DNA of 64,000 nucleotides from assembly GCA_947591155.1 (NCBI GenBank), contig CANQDA010000004.1, positions 62,001 through 126,000 of the forward strand, given 5' to 3'. Shown piece after piece: positions 9,110 through 17,416 of the stretch (within the stretch, counting starts at the first letter, position 1; each line of letters begins with the position of its first letter). The notes under the pieces are model-generated. The model was not told the DNA's origin and did not search any database. It saw only the letters and a list, made by a program, of their open reading frames with translations. Origin of the DNA: an uncultured Lachnospiraceae bacterium (GTDB lineage: Bacteria > Bacillota > Clostridia > Lachnospirales > Lachnospiraceae). A program made the position numbers and the translations under genes.

Positions 9110-9256
9110 CGCGTTTGCGGCATGTCTTACGGTCCCTGCAGCAAATGCTCCGGCCTGTGTGAAACGAAATATTTACCAGTAATCCATTAATAAAAACGGC
9201 CTTGTGGGTGAATTGTGACGAAATTCGGATAAAATTCTTAAAAAAATCAAAAAGCC

Positions 9257-9285
9257 ATGACAAATGAAAAGAATGGTGTTAGAAT
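9257..9285 (+). promoter_or_regulatory. Sigma-A-type promoter of the lipoprotein gene
   Basis: ATGACA (9257-9262) and TAGAAT (9280-9285) are 17 bases apart, 70 bases before the start codon at 9355. Confidence 0.55.
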
Positions 9286-9354
9286 GTAAAGCCAGATGAG
9301 ATACCAAAAGGGGAACATGGAATCGCTTGGTTCACACCGAAAAGGAGAGTATAA

Positions 9355-9990
9355 ATGAAACGCAGGGCATTGTTTTTGGCCGCGCTTGCGGCTGCGGGAA
9401 TGCTTTTGACGACGGCCTGCACTTCCTCCGACCGGGAGATCGCGCAGGATGCAGGGAGCGGGACGTCCGGGATTGCCGGGACCGCCGTGCCGGACGCGCA
9501 GGGAAATGCGGACGGCGCGGGGACGCAGGAACAGGCTGGACAAGATTCGAATACAGACGACAGCGCGCAGGAACAGCCGGATGCGGCAGGGCAATCAGAC
9601 GCGACAGGGCAGACGGACAGTCCGTCCCAGAGTGAGACGCGGACGCCGGCAGTCGGACAGACGGAGACATCGACGGACGGCTCCGGGGAATCGCCGGTCG
9701 CGCAGGATATCTGGTCCGGCACATACGTCGGCGATCAGGACACCGTCACGATCGCGCTTGTGGATGAGAAGACACTTTCCTTTTCCTTTGCAAACGCCGG
9801 GATCGCCTCGACCGCAGAGATCGACGGACTCCAGGCGGTATACAAGGGCGACGATCACCACGATGTGGTGTTTGAGATGATCGAAGGAGTATTGAATATC
9901 ACCGTGCTGAGCGAGGAGGATTTCGACGCGTCGGGATCGCCGCTGAACGGTGTCTATGTACACCAGGTAGTGAGTTCAGATACGGAGTGA
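9355..9990 (+). CDS. Secreted lipoprotein of unknown function
   Basis: A 211-residue protein with a lipoprotein signal peptide (MKRRALFLAALAAAGMLLTTAC, lipobox LTTAC with Cys22), so it should be lipid-anchored to the outer face of the membrane. Residues 25-115 are low-complexity, rich in Gly, Asp, Gln, Thr and Ser (repeated GQ/TGQTDS units), probably a flexible spacer. The C-terminal 95 residues (from about DIWSGTYVGDQDTVTIAL) look like a small beta-rich domain that I cannot place in a family. AAAGGAGAG lies 8 bases before the ATG. The stop overlaps the ribosome site of the following PAP2 gene, suggesting co-transcription. Confidence 0.8.
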   Translation: MKRRALFLAALAAAGMLLTTACTSSDREIAQDAGSGTSGIAGTAVPDAQGNADGAGTQEQAGQDSNTDDSAQEQPDAAGQSDATGQTDSPSQSETRTPAVGQTETSTDGSGESPVAQDIWSGTYVGDQDTVTIALVDEKTLSFSFANAGIASTAEIDGLQAVYKGDDHHDVVFEMIEGVLNITVLSEEDFDASGSPLNGVYVHQVVSSDTE

Positions 9991-10004
9991 GGGGTAGGAG
10001 CGTT

Positions 10005-10688
10005 ATGAAATTGGAAGCGGTTAAGAATTGGTTTAAAAAGTATCCGTACATGGTTGCGCTGGTGTATATGGCGTTTTACCTGACGGTCTTCCATTATCTT
10101 GAGAGCACGGTCGTGCCGAAGTATATCATACACTGCAAACTGGACGAGATGATCCCGTTCTGCGAGGCCTTTATCATACCGTACATTTTCTGGTTCCCGT
10201 ACATGGCGGGCGCGTTCATCTGGTTTAAACGCCGCGGCTGGGAAGATTACTCGAAGCTGTGCAGGCTTATATTTTCGGGACTGACGATCTGCCTGCTGAT
10301 CTACTTCATTTTCCCGACCGGACTGAATCTCCGCCTCGCGAACAATCCGCATGAGACCGGATTTTTGTACAACATGGTCGTCATGTTGCGCGCGATCGAC
10401 ACGCCGACGAATGTCTGCCCGTCGATCCATGTGATGAACACGGTCATGGTATTCCAGGCGGTCTGCAGCCTTGAGAACCTGAAGCACAGAAAGCTTGCGA
10501 TTGCGCTTCATTTTGTGATCATGGTTCTGATCTGTGCGTCCACGGTTATGCTGGATCAGCATTCGGTGATCGACGTCGTCTGCGGCGTCATGATGAGCTT
10601 CGTGATCCACGGGCTGGTCTACAAGGTCGAGTGGAGAGAGGAGCTCGCGCGCCGGAAAGCCAAGCCGGAGGTGCGCAGAATTTCCTAA
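10005..10688 (+). CDS. PAP2-family membrane phosphatase
   Basis: A 227-residue membrane protein with about five or six hydrophobic segments. The PAP2 (phosphatidic acid phosphatase type 2) motifs are present in shortened form: CPSIHVMNT corresponds to motif 2 (PSxH) and STVMLDQHSVIDVVCG to motif 3 (SxxxxxxHxxxD), with the catalytic His and Asp kept; the first motif (KxxxxxxRP) is poorly conserved. Such enzymes dephosphorylate lipid or isoprenoid phosphates at the membrane. I start at ATG 10005 because GGTAGGAG lies 5 bases upstream; it follows the lipoprotein stop by 14 bases, so the two are probably co-expressed. Substrate unknown. Confidence 0.8.
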   Translation: MKLEAVKNWFKKYPYMVALVYMAFYLTVFHYLESTVVPKYIIHCKLDEMIPFCEAFIIPYIFWFPYMAGAFIWFKRRGWEDYSKLCRLIFSGLTICLLIYFIFPTGLNLRLANNPHETGFLYNMVVMLRAIDTPTNVCPSIHVMNTVMVFQAVCSLENLKHRKLAIALHFVIMVLICASTVMLDQHSVIDVVCGVMMSFVIHGLVYKVEWREELARRKAKPEVRRIS

Positions 10689-10696
10689 ATTAGTGC

Positions 10697-10726
10697 TTGA
10701 CTTTTGAAGATACTTAGGCTTATAAT
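10697..10726 (+). promoter_or_regulatory. Promoter of the tRNA pair
   Basis: TTGACT (10697-10702) and a perfect TATAAT (10721-10726), 18 bases apart, lie 34 bases upstream of the first tRNA. Confidence 0.75.
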
Positions 10727-10760
10727 AGCAAAGCGGGTTGCGCGTCAACCCGTTTTCCAT

Positions 10761-10833
10761 GGGGTCTTAGCTCAGCTGGGAGAGCATCTGCCTTACAAGC
10801 AGAGGGTCACAGGTTCGAGCCCTGTAGGCCCCA
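10761..10833 (+). tRNA. tRNA-Val (anticodon UAC)
   Basis: A full cloverleaf can be drawn: acceptor GGGGTCT/AGGCCCC, D arm GCTC...GAGC, anticodon arm TCTGC-CTTACAA-GCAGA with anticodon TAC, T arm ACAGG-TTCGAGC-CCTGT. Discriminator is A; the 3' CCA is not encoded. It reads GUA codons and is the expected ligand of the valS T-box at 44.1-44.4 kb. Confidence 0.97.
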
Positions 10834-10846
10834 TACAATAGAATAT

Positions 10847-10920
10847 GGCGGAATAGCTCAGCTGGCTAGAGCACACGGTTCATACCCGTGGTGTCGAGAG
10901 TTCAAGTCTCCCTTCCGCTA
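10847..10920 (+). tRNA. tRNA-Met (anticodon CAU, elongator type)
   Basis: Cloverleaf: acceptor GGCGGAA/TTCCGCT, D arm GCTC-AGCTGGCTA-GAGC, anticodon arm CACGG-TTCATAC-CCGTG with anticodon CAT, T arm GAGAG-TTCAAGT-CTCCC. Overall sequence resembles Bacillus elongator tRNA-Met rather than initiator tRNA (the acceptor ends pair fully and the anticodon stem lacks the three G-C pairs). It is 13 bases after tRNA-Val. Confidence 0.95.
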
Positions 10921-10924
10921 CTTG

Positions 10925-10957
10925 AAAAGTACCGTGGATGCGGTACTTTTTGTTTTT
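10925..10957 (+). terminator. Terminator of the tRNA operon
   Basis: AAAAGTACCG and CGGTACTTTT form a 10-bp stem around TGGATG, followed by a T-rich tail (TTTTTGTTTTT), four bases after tRNA-Met. Confidence 0.9.
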
Positions 10958-11046
10958 CGTGTTGCATGTCGCGCTGCATGGGACTGATCAGACGAGAACT
11001 CTTCGACTGAACAGACAAAGTCAGACGAAAAACCATTCGATATTCA

Positions 11047-11075
11047 TTGACACAAAACTGCGAAAATGCTATCTT
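11047..11075 (+). promoter_or_regulatory. Promoter of the HPt/HD-GYP gene pair
   Basis: Perfect TTGACA (11047-11052) and TATCTT (11070-11075) with a 17-base spacer, in an AT-rich stretch 58 bases before the HPt start. Confidence 0.65.
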
Positions 11076-11132
11076 ATTATTATCTATTTTAGAATTTTGC
11101 GGCCGTGATGTGACGGCAGAATGGAGACAGAA

Positions 11133-11483
11133 ATGGCATTAGTGGATGAGTTAAAAGAACTGGGCTCGAATGTGGACGAGGGTCTGGAGCGCTTCATGGG
11201 GAACGCGGCGCTCTATGAGAGGATGCTGCGCAAGCTTCCGGACATGATCCGGAAGACGGATGTCGCGGGCGCGTTCGCGAGCGGAGAGCTGAAGCAGGCG
11301 GAGGAGCTGGCGCATGCGCTGAAGGGCGCTACCGGAAATCTTTCCGTCACACCGCTCTATGAGGGGTATACGAAGGTCGTGGATCTTCTTCGCGCGGGAC
11401 AGGCTGAAGAGGCGAAGGCGGTCTATGACGGGATGGCTTCTGTGCAGGAGCAGGTGATCGCCTGTATTGAGCGCGGCGAGTAA
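11133..11483 (+). CDS. Stand-alone HPt (histidine phosphotransfer) protein
   Basis: A 116-residue helical protein with the HPt signature AHALKGATGNLSV, whose His is the expected phospho-acceptor, and flanking helices (LYERMLRKLPDMI, GELKQAEELAHAL). HPt proteins shuttle phosphoryl groups between receiver domains in multistep phosphorelays. GGAG six bases before ATG 11133 favours this start over ATG 11121. The next gene, 27 bases downstream, is a receiver-HD-GYP protein, so the HPt probably exchanges phosphate with it. No histidine kinase gene is adjacent. Confidence 0.88.
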   Translation: MALVDELKELGSNVDEGLERFMGNAALYERMLRKLPDMIRKTDVAGAFASGELKQAEELAHALKGATGNLSVTPLYEGYTKVVDLLRAGQAEEAKAVYDGMASVQEQVIACIERGE

Positions 11484-11510
11484 GAGAGGGGTGCAGGTGC
11501 TTTGACGGAT

Positions 11511-12548
11511 ATGACAATACTGATCGTAGACGATATTGAGATCAATCGTGCGATCCTGACAGAGATATTTAAGGACGAGTACAACATTATCGAGGCGTCC
11601 GACGGCGTGGAGGCGGTCGAGGTCTTAAACGGCGACACCAAAATATCGGCGATGTTGCTCGACCTGCTGATGCCGGAGATGGACGGCCTCGGCGTACTGC
11701 GGGAGATGAACAAGAGCGGCCAGATCAAGTCGATTCCGGTCTTTCTGATCACGGCGGCCAACAGCAACGAGATGCTGATGGAGGGATACAACCTCGGCGC
11801 GGTCGACATCATTTCCAAGCCGTTCGCTCCGCATTTCCTGCGCAGCCGGATCAACAGGGTCATCGAGCTGTACCGCCACAGGAATGAGCTGGAGAGTATC
11901 GTCGCCGAGCAGGTGGAGAAGCTGAATCGCATGAACCAGTCGGTCATCGAGACACTGGCGACGGTCATCGAGTTTCGTGACTGCGAGTCGGGCGAGCATG
12001 TCAAGCGCATCTCCGGTCTCACGAATCTGTTGCTCACGCAGGTGAGCAATACCTATCCGGAATACCATTTGCCGAAGGCAGAGATTGAGAAGATCGCGCT
12101 GGCGTCCGTGCTTCACGATGTGGGCAAGATCGCGATCCCAGACGGCATTCTGAATAAGCCGGGACGGCTGACGCCGGAGGAATTTGAGATCATGAAGCAA
12201 CACACCGTCAAGGGCGGAGAAATCCTGCAGACGATCCCGGAGATCATGGACGCGGAGATCTACGAATACAGCTTTGACATCGCGAGACATCACCACGAGC
12301 GCTGGGACGGCCGCGGATATCCGGACGGGCTGAAGGGCGACGAGACCTCAATCGGCGCGCAGGTCGTGGCGGTCGCGGATGTCTACGACGCGCTGACTTC
12401 GGAGCGTGTCTACAAGAAAGCGTTCGACCATGACACCGCGGTGCGGATGATCCGAAACGGCGAGTGCGGCAGCTTTAATGAGAAGCTTCTGAGCGCGTTC
12501 GCGGTGGTCGAAGACAGAATCAGGAACAGGGAATGGCTGAGTGATTAG
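11511..12548 (+). CDS. Response regulator with HD-GYP cyclic-di-GMP phosphodiesterase output (RpfG-like)
   Basis: Residues 1-120 form a receiver domain: acidic pair in ILIVDDIEINR, phospho-acceptor Asp in MLLDLLMPEMDG, Thr in LITAA and Lys in ISKPF. A linker helix follows, then an HD-GYP domain with ASVLHDVGKIAIPD and HHHERWDGRGYPDGLKGD. HD-GYP proteins hydrolyse cyclic di-GMP (some other cyclic dinucleotides), so phosphorylation here likely tunes second-messenger levels. ATG 11511 gives the usual MTILIVDD start; TTG 11502 is closer to the GAGAGGGGTG ribosome site and may be the true start. It follows the HPt gene by 27 bases and probably forms one operon with it. Confidence 0.92.
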   Translation: MTILIVDDIEINRAILTEIFKDEYNIIEASDGVEAVEVLNGDTKISAMLLDLLMPEMDGLGVLREMNKSGQIKSIPVFLITAANSNEMLMEGYNLGAVDIISKPFAPHFLRSRINRVIELYRHRNELESIVAEQVEKLNRMNQSVIETLATVIEFRDCESGEHVKRISGLTNLLLTQVSNTYPEYHLPKAEIEKIALASVLHDVGKIAIPDGILNKPGRLTPEEFEIMKQHTVKGGEILQTIPEIMDAEIYEYSFDIARHHHERWDGRGYPDGLKGDETSIGAQVVAVADVYDALTSERVYKKAFDHDTAVRMIRNGECGSFNEKLLSAFAVVEDRIRNREWLSD

Positions 12549-12624
12549 CGTAACACAGGCAGTTTCTGAGCCGTATGCCAAATGTGCGTCGGATACGGTC
12601 GTTTACAGGAAAGGGAAGAGTATT

Positions 12625-13584
12625 ATGAAGAAATACGATGTGACGGCGCTTGGGGAGCTGCTGATCGATTTTACGGAGAACGGCACAAGCGGTCAGGGAA
12701 ATCCTCTTTTCGAGGCCAATCCGGGCGGGGCTCCGTGCAACGTCCTCGCGATGCTCGGGAAGCTCGGCGACCGGACGGCCTTTATCGGAAAGGTCGGAAA
12801 GGACTTTTTCGGGACGCAGCTTAGGGAAGCGGTCGAGGAGGTCGGGATCGACGCCTCGTATCTGTACATGGATGAGCATGTCCACACGACGCTCGCGCTG
12901 GTACACACGTTCCCGGACGGCGACCGGGATTTCTCGTTCTACCGTGAGCCGGGAGCCGATATGATGCTGACGGAGGAGGAAGTGCCGGAGGAGCTGATCC
13001 GCGATTCGAAGATCTTTCATTTCGGCACGCTGTCGATGACGCATGAGGGCGTCCGCAGAGCCACAAAGAAGGCGCTCTTGGTCGCGAAGGAGGCCGGGAC
13101 GACGATCTCGTTTGATCCGAACCTGCGTCCGCCGCTGTGGAAATCGCTCGACGACGCGAAAGAGCAGGTGCTCTGCGGCCTGGGATTCTGCGACGTCCTG
13201 AAGATCTCGGATAACGAGATTCAGTGGCTGACCGGCGAGGAGGATTTCACGCAGGGCGTCGGGTGGATTCGAGAGCGCTATCCACAGATCCGGCTGATCC
13301 TTGTCTCGATGGGGAAGGACGGGAGTCGCGCGTACTACGGCGATTCGATCGTCGAGGTTCCAGCGCGCCTGTGTCCGGACACGATTGAGACGACGGGCGC
13401 GGGAGATACATTCTGCGGCTGCGTGCTGCACTACGTCTGCGAGCACGGCCTAGACGGTCTGAGCGAGGGAGATCTGAAAGAGATGCTCACGTTCGCGAAT
13501 GCGGCGGCCTCGATCATCACGACGAGGAAAGGAGCGTTGCGCGTGATGCCTACGCCGGAAGAGATCGGGAAGGTACTTGCGTAA
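12625..13584 (+). CDS. PfkB-family carbohydrate kinase, probably fructokinase
   Basis: A 319-residue ribokinase/PfkB fold enzyme. The N-terminal sugar-binding signature is FEANPGGAPCNVLAML and the C-terminal ATP/catalytic signature is TIETTGAGDTFCGCVL with the catalytic Asp in GAGD. SFDPNLRPPLW is the usual middle block of fructokinases. The family phosphorylates sugars such as fructose to the 6-phosphate in the cytoplasm; fructokinase is the best guess from the NPGGAPxNV form of the motif. ATG 12625 is preferred over an in-frame GTG at 12541 because AGGGAAGAG lies just upstream. It stands alone, with a terminator after it. Confidence 0.88.
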   Translation: MKKYDVTALGELLIDFTENGTSGQGNPLFEANPGGAPCNVLAMLGKLGDRTAFIGKVGKDFFGTQLREAVEEVGIDASYLYMDEHVHTTLALVHTFPDGDRDFSFYREPGADMMLTEEEVPEELIRDSKIFHFGTLSMTHEGVRRATKKALLVAKEAGTTISFDPNLRPPLWKSLDDAKEQVLCGLGFCDVLKISDNEIQWLTGEEDFTQGVGWIRERYPQIRLILVSMGKDGSRAYYGDSIVEVPARLCPDTIETTGAGDTFCGCVLHYVCEHGLDGLSEGDLKEMLTFANAAASIITTRKGALRVMPTPEEIGKVLA

Positions 13585-13673
13585 GACATTCGGGAAAGTT
13601 TGCCGGTGTTGTCGGGGACAGTTGCCTCGGCTCGGATAATTGACAAGGTAATATTGAATCAGAGAGTTGATCT

Positions 13674-13711
13674 CCGGGAAAGGTTTACGATGACCTTCCC
13701 GGATTTTTTTT
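13674..13711 (+). terminator. Terminator after the sugar kinase
   Basis: CCGGGAAAGGT and ACCTTCCCGG pair around a TTACGATG loop, followed by eight T after an A. Confidence 0.9.
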
Positions 13712-13751
13712 GCCTCTTTTTCAGGCTTTTTCAGGCTGGTGTCGCATTTTG

Positions 13752-13813
13752 TTGAATTTGTCGGCATTATGTGTTAAATTATTTACCAGAAATTACCAAT
13801 TACCAAATTCTGG
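13752..13813 (+). promoter_or_regulatory. Candidate promoter and operator of the ibrA-ibrB pair
   Basis: TTGAAT and TAAATT with a 17-base spacer form a plausible sigma-A promoter at about 13752-13780. Immediately after it is an interrupted inverted repeat, CCAGAAATT (13786-13794) and AAATTCTGG (13805-13813), with two ATTACCA copies between, located where a repressor could block transcription. Both assignments rest on inspection only. Confidence 0.35.
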
Positions 13814-13831
13814 AAAAAGAGGATACTGCCT

Positions 13832-15163
13832 GTGAAAAAGGAATATCTTGAGGACAATGTCCTTGACGCGTTTTGGAAGCGGATGAAGCTGATCTTTGAA
13901 GAGTTTGACAACATTTATCTCTCGTTTTCCGGGGGCAAGGACAGCGGACTCCTCCTGAACATGGTGCTCGACTACCGAAGGAAATACTACCCGGAGAAGG
14001 TGATCGGCGTCTTTCATCAGGACTTTGAGGCGCAGTATACCGTGACGACGGAGTATGTGGAGCGCACGTTTGAGCGCATTCAAAAGGAGGCGGAGCTCTA
14101 CTGGGTCTGCCTGCCGATGGCGACACGCACGGCGCTCGGCAGCTACGAGATGTACTGGTATCCCTGGGACGACAAGAAGCAGGAGCTCTGGGTTCGGGAG
14201 ATGCCGAAGCATGAGTACGTGATCAATCTGGAAAACAATCCGATGACCACCTACCGCTATCGCATGCATCAGGAGGATCTCGCCAAGCAGTTCGGGCGCT
14301 GGTACCGCTTAAGCCACGGGAACAAAAAGACGGTCTGCCTGCTGGGGATGCGCGCGGACGAATCGCTGCAGAGATACAGCGGTTTTCTGAATAAAAAATA
14401 CGGTTACAACGGGGAGTGCTGGATCAGCAAGCAGTTCAAGGACGTCTGGTGCGCTTCTCCGATCTACGACTGGACCTCCGAGGACGTCTGGCATGCGAAT
14501 TACCTGTTCAACTATGATTACAACCGTCTCTACGACCTCTACTATATGGCCGGACTGAAGGTTTCCCAGATGCGCGTAGCTTCGCCGTTCAACGATTACT
14601 CGAAGGACGCGCTGAACCTCTACCGCGTCATCGACCCGCAGATCTGGGTGAAGCTGGTGGGCCGCGTGCAGGGCGCGAATTTCGCCTGCATCTATGCGAG
14701 GACGAAGGCGATGGGCTACCGCAACATCACGCTGCCGGAGGGGCACACATGGAAGTCTTATACCCAGTTCCTGCTCGACACGCTTCCGGCAAGACTGCGG
14801 AACAACTATGTGAAAAAGTTCAACGCCTCGATCGAGTTCTGGCACAAGACTGGCGGCGGCCTCGACGAGGATGCGATCCGGGAGCTGGAGGAGCACGGCT
14901 ACAAGATACAGAGAAACGGCGTCTCCAATTACACGCTGAATAAGAAGTCGCGGGTGATTTTTCTGGAAAAGATTCCGGACGACACCGACGACATCAAGTC
15001 GACTAAGGACATCCCGAGCTGGAAGCGCATGTGTTACTGCATCCTGAAGAACGACCATATCTGCCGCTTCATGGGATTCGGGATGACGAGAGAGCAGCAG
15101 AAGCGCGTCAATCTGATCCGGGATAAATACAAGGGTCTGGAGGAGTGGGATTATGGAACATAA
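13832..15163 (+). CDS. ibrA: IbrA-like PAPS-reductase-family protein (DUF3440)
   Basis: A 443-residue protein with an N-terminal ATP-pyrophosphatase/PAPS reductase fold: YLSFSGGKDSGLLL at about residues 30-43 is the PP-loop that binds ATP or a nucleotide substrate. Later blocks (LLGMRADESLQRYS, CWISKQFKDVWCASPIYDWTSEDVWH, VSQMRVASPFNDYSKDAL) match the long DUF3440 family, to which E. coli IbrA belongs. IbrA with IbrB is known as a co-activator of prophage-encoded immunoglobulin-binding genes; its biochemical activity is not established. The GTG start has AGAGGA 8 bases upstream. The gene overlaps the next by 11 bases, the usual ibrA-ibrB arrangement. The real substrate is unknown. Confidence 0.85.
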   Translation: MKKEYLEDNVLDAFWKRMKLIFEEFDNIYLSFSGGKDSGLLLNMVLDYRRKYYPEKVIGVFHQDFEAQYTVTTEYVERTFERIQKEAELYWVCLPMATRTALGSYEMYWYPWDDKKQELWVREMPKHEYVINLENNPMTTYRYRMHQEDLAKQFGRWYRLSHGNKKTVCLLGMRADESLQRYSGFLNKKYGYNGECWISKQFKDVWCASPIYDWTSEDVWHANYLFNYDYNRLYDLYYMAGLKVSQMRVASPFNDYSKDALNLYRVIDPQIWVKLVGRVQGANFACIYARTKAMGYRNITLPEGHTWKSYTQFLLDTLPARLRNNYVKKFNASIEFWHKTGGGLDEDAIRELEEHGYKIQRNGVSNYTLNKKSRVIFLEKIPDDTDDIKSTKDIPSWKRMCYCILKNDHICRFMGFGMTREQQKRVNLIRDKYKGLEEWDYGT

Positions 15164-15686
15164 AAGCCCGGCCTACGGCGTCATCGCAGTGCCGATCGAC
15201 AAGATCAAACCGAATACATACAATCCGAACGCGGTCGCGCCGCCGGAAATGAAACTTTTATATGACAGTATCAAGGCGGACGGCTACACGATGCCGATTG
15301 TCTGCTACTACGACAGGGCGGAGGACGAGTATATCATTGTGGACGGATTCCACCGCTACCGTGTGATGCTGGATCATCCGGACATCTACGAGAGGGAGGA
15401 CGGGATGCTGCCCGTCTCGGTGATCGATAAGCCGCTCGACCAGCGGATGGCGAGCACAATCCGCCACAACCGCGCGCGCGGCAGCCACGATGTGGATCTT
15501 ATGAGCAACATCGTGAAGGAGTTGCATGAATTTGGGCGCTCGGACGCCTGGATATCAAAACATCTGGGGATGGACCGCGACGAGATCCTGCGCCTGAAGC
15601 AGATCACGGGTCTGGCGGCCTTGTTTAAGGACATTAATTTCGGTCAGGCGTGGAAGCCCGTGGAGGAACTGAACACGGACGAATAA
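15153..15686 (+). CDS. ibrB: IbrB-like ParB/Srx-fold protein
   Basis: A 177-residue protein with an N-terminal ParB-like (ParB/sulfiredoxin superfamily) domain: VPIDKIKPNTYNPN, MKLLYDSIKADGYTMPIV and IIVDGFHRYRVM are the typical blocks, where GFHRYR corresponds to the ParB GxxRxxA nucleotide-binding motif. IRHNRARGSHDVD continues the family pattern, followed by a helix-turn-helix-like segment (ISKHLGMDRDEILRLKQITGL). In E. coli, IbrB works with IbrA. ParB-fold domains are now known to bind or hydrolyse nucleotides; whether this one does is not visible. Overlap with ibrA implies coupled translation and a joint function. Confidence 0.85.
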   Translation: MEHKSPAYGVIAVPIDKIKPNTYNPNAVAPPEMKLLYDSIKADGYTMPIVCYYDRAEDEYIIVDGFHRYRVMLDHPDIYEREDGMLPVSVIDKPLDQRMASTIRHNRARGSHDVDLMSNIVKELHEFGRSDAWISKHLGMDRDEILRLKQITGLAALFKDINFGQAWKPVEELNTDE

Positions 15687-15745
15687 TACCAAAGGGAAAT
15701 TCCCGCAGATTTTATATTCTTTTAATTTTCAATTCCGAAATTGTG

Positions 15746-15760
15746 TAGTATACTAGTATA
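15746..15760. promoter_or_regulatory. Palindromic operator-like site upstream of the MacAB-like operon
   Basis: Two overlapping perfect palindromes, TAGTATACTA (15746-15755) and TATACTAGTATA (15749-15760), lie in an AT-rich gap 130-150 bases before the membrane fusion protein gene, overlapping a possible -10 (TATACT). This is the kind of site a dimeric regulator of an exporter would use, but no regulator gene is adjacent. Confidence 0.35.
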
Positions 15761-15892
15761 ACATATCGCAAATAACTACACCAAATCGCTTGCCTGTTTT
15801 CCCGATTGGTTCGATTATTTGACAAACGTTATACTATTTGCCAGAAAACAGCGCAGATCTGTCTGGACTGTGGCGGCGGAATGGAGATTATT

Positions 15893-17416
15893 ATGAAAAG
15901 GAAAAAGAAGAGAGGAAAGATGAAATGGCTGGTTCTTGTGCTGCTTCTTCTGGCGGCCGGAGCCGGCTTTTATCTGTTTACGCATAAGAAAGGAGAAGAG
16001 AACCGTCTCCCGGAGAATATGCGCACAGAGGAAGTGACGCGCGGAACGATCCGCATCACGACGGAGGGAAACGGATCGATCGAGGCCGCGGAAGAGTTTC
16101 CGGTGTCCGCCGAATACACGCTGAAGATCGATACGGTCGAGGCGGAAAACGGGGACGTAGTGCAGGCGGGCGACGTCGTGGCGACTGTCGACGAGGATTC
16201 GGTAAAAGAACAGATTTCTCTACTTGAGAACAACCTGTCCGAGCTGAACGCCGCGATCAGCGCGACGGATCACTCCGGCTCTTCCGCGCTGACTGCTCCT
16301 GTTTCGGGGCGCGTGAAGCGGATCTTTGCGGGAGTGGACGATGTGCTGACCGATGTGGTCACGGAGCACGGGGGCGTCATGGAGTTGTCTGCGGACGAGA
16401 AGCTGAAGGTGGAATTTACGCCGTCGCAGGTGTTGAAATTGGGAGACAAGGTGACGGTCTCTTTCCTGGGCTATGAAGAGGAGGGGACGGTCCTGTCGGA
16501 AAAGGACGGAGTCTGTACGGTGACGATCGCGGACAACTCCGACTATCTGGTGGATACGGAGGTCACGGTGACGGACGAGGATGAGAATGTGCTCGGTACG
16601 GGATATCTGAAATCGAACCATCCGTATCTCGTGGACAGCGCCTACGGGATCGTCGACGAGCTCAACGTCGAAGTCGGCGAGTGGGTGGACTCCGGGGCGA
16701 CGCTGCTTACGAGAAGGTATTCCTCCTACAACGGGGATTATCTGTCGTTACTCGAGAACCGGGAGGAACTGATGCAGAAGCTTCAGGAGCTGAGAGAGCT
16801 CAAAGAAAGCTGCCAGCTCCTCGCGGAGCACGACGGGATCGTCTCGGAGCTGATGCTGCAGGATGGCACTGTGGTTGCGGAGGATACGCCGATGTATCGT
16901 CTGATCTCCACGGAGCGATTCTGGTTGAAGACGCAGATCGACGAGCTCGACATTGCGGGCGTCCGCGAGGGGCAGACCGCGAAGATCGTATTCGACGCAT
17001 TCGATGACGAGGAGTACGAGGGGAAGGTCGAGAAGATCTCCGCGCTCGGCGAGAATGTCGGCGGCGTCACGAAATACACGGTCACGATTTCAGTGCCGGG
17101 GATCGAGAAGGTCCGCACGGCGATGAGCGCGACCGCCACGATCGTGATCGACGAAAAGGAAGATGTGCTTCTGGTGCCGGTCGACGCGGTACAGACCGTG
17201 GATGGGCAGCGCTGCGTGACTGTGCTTCGCGGTGAGGAGCAGGAGAATGTCCCGGTGACGTTGGGCCTTGTCAACAATACGCAGGCCGAGGTGACCGAGG
17301 GGCTCTCCGAGGGCGATCAGGTCGCGGTGATGGGCAAGTCCGACTTTGAGATCATGATGGATATGATGCAGCAGAGCCGTTCTCAGTTCGCGGGAGGTGA
17401 GGGGCAGGATGATTGA
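15893..17416 (+). CDS. MacA/HlyD-like membrane fusion (adaptor) protein of an ABC exporter
   Basis: A 507-residue protein anchored by one N-terminal membrane segment (about residues 11-30, LVLVLLLLAAGAGFYLF). It then shows the first biotinyl-lipoyl half (VEAENGDVVQAGDVVATVDEDSV), a short helical hairpin, further lipoyl-like half motifs (LTAPVSGRVKRIFAGV, AEHDGIVSELMLQDGTVVAED), and a C-terminal beta-barrel/membrane-proximal part (TKYTVTISVPG, VLLVPVDAVQTVDGQRCVTV). In Gram-positive bacteria such adaptors work with MacB-like transporters to export peptides or antibiotics. ATG 15893 follows GGAG by 6 bases. The next gene starts 8 bases before its stop, so the three-gene set is one operon. Confidence 0.9.
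   Translation: MKRKKKRGKMKWLVLVLLLLAAGAGFYLFTHKKGEENRLPENMRTEEVTRGTIRITTEGNGSIEAAEEFPVSAEYTLKIDTVEAENGDVVQAGDVVATVDEDSVKEQISLLENNLSELNAAISATDHSGSSALTAPVSGRVKRIFAGVDDVLTDVVTEHGGVMELSADEKLKVEFTPSQVLKLGDKVTVSFLGYEEEGTVLSEKDGVCTVTIADNSDYLVDTEVTVTDEDENVLGTGYLKSNHPYLVDSAYGIVDELNVEVGEWVDSGATLLTRRYSSYNGDYLSLLENREELMQKLQELRELKESCQLLAEHDGIVSELMLQDGTVVAEDTPMYRLISTERFWLKTQIDELDIAGVREGQTAKIVFDAFDDEEYEGKVEKISALGENVGGVTKYTVTISVPGIEKVRTAMSATATIVIDEKEDVLLVPVDAVQTVDGQRCVTVLRGEEQENVPVTLGLVNNTQAEVTEGLSEGDQVAVMGKSDFEIMMDMMQQSRSQFAGGEGQDD

Noticed and set aside
8347..9354. Complete insertion sequence around the RAYT-like gene
   Set aside because: No terminal hairpins, inverted repeats or target duplication were seen, and the HUH motif is lost.
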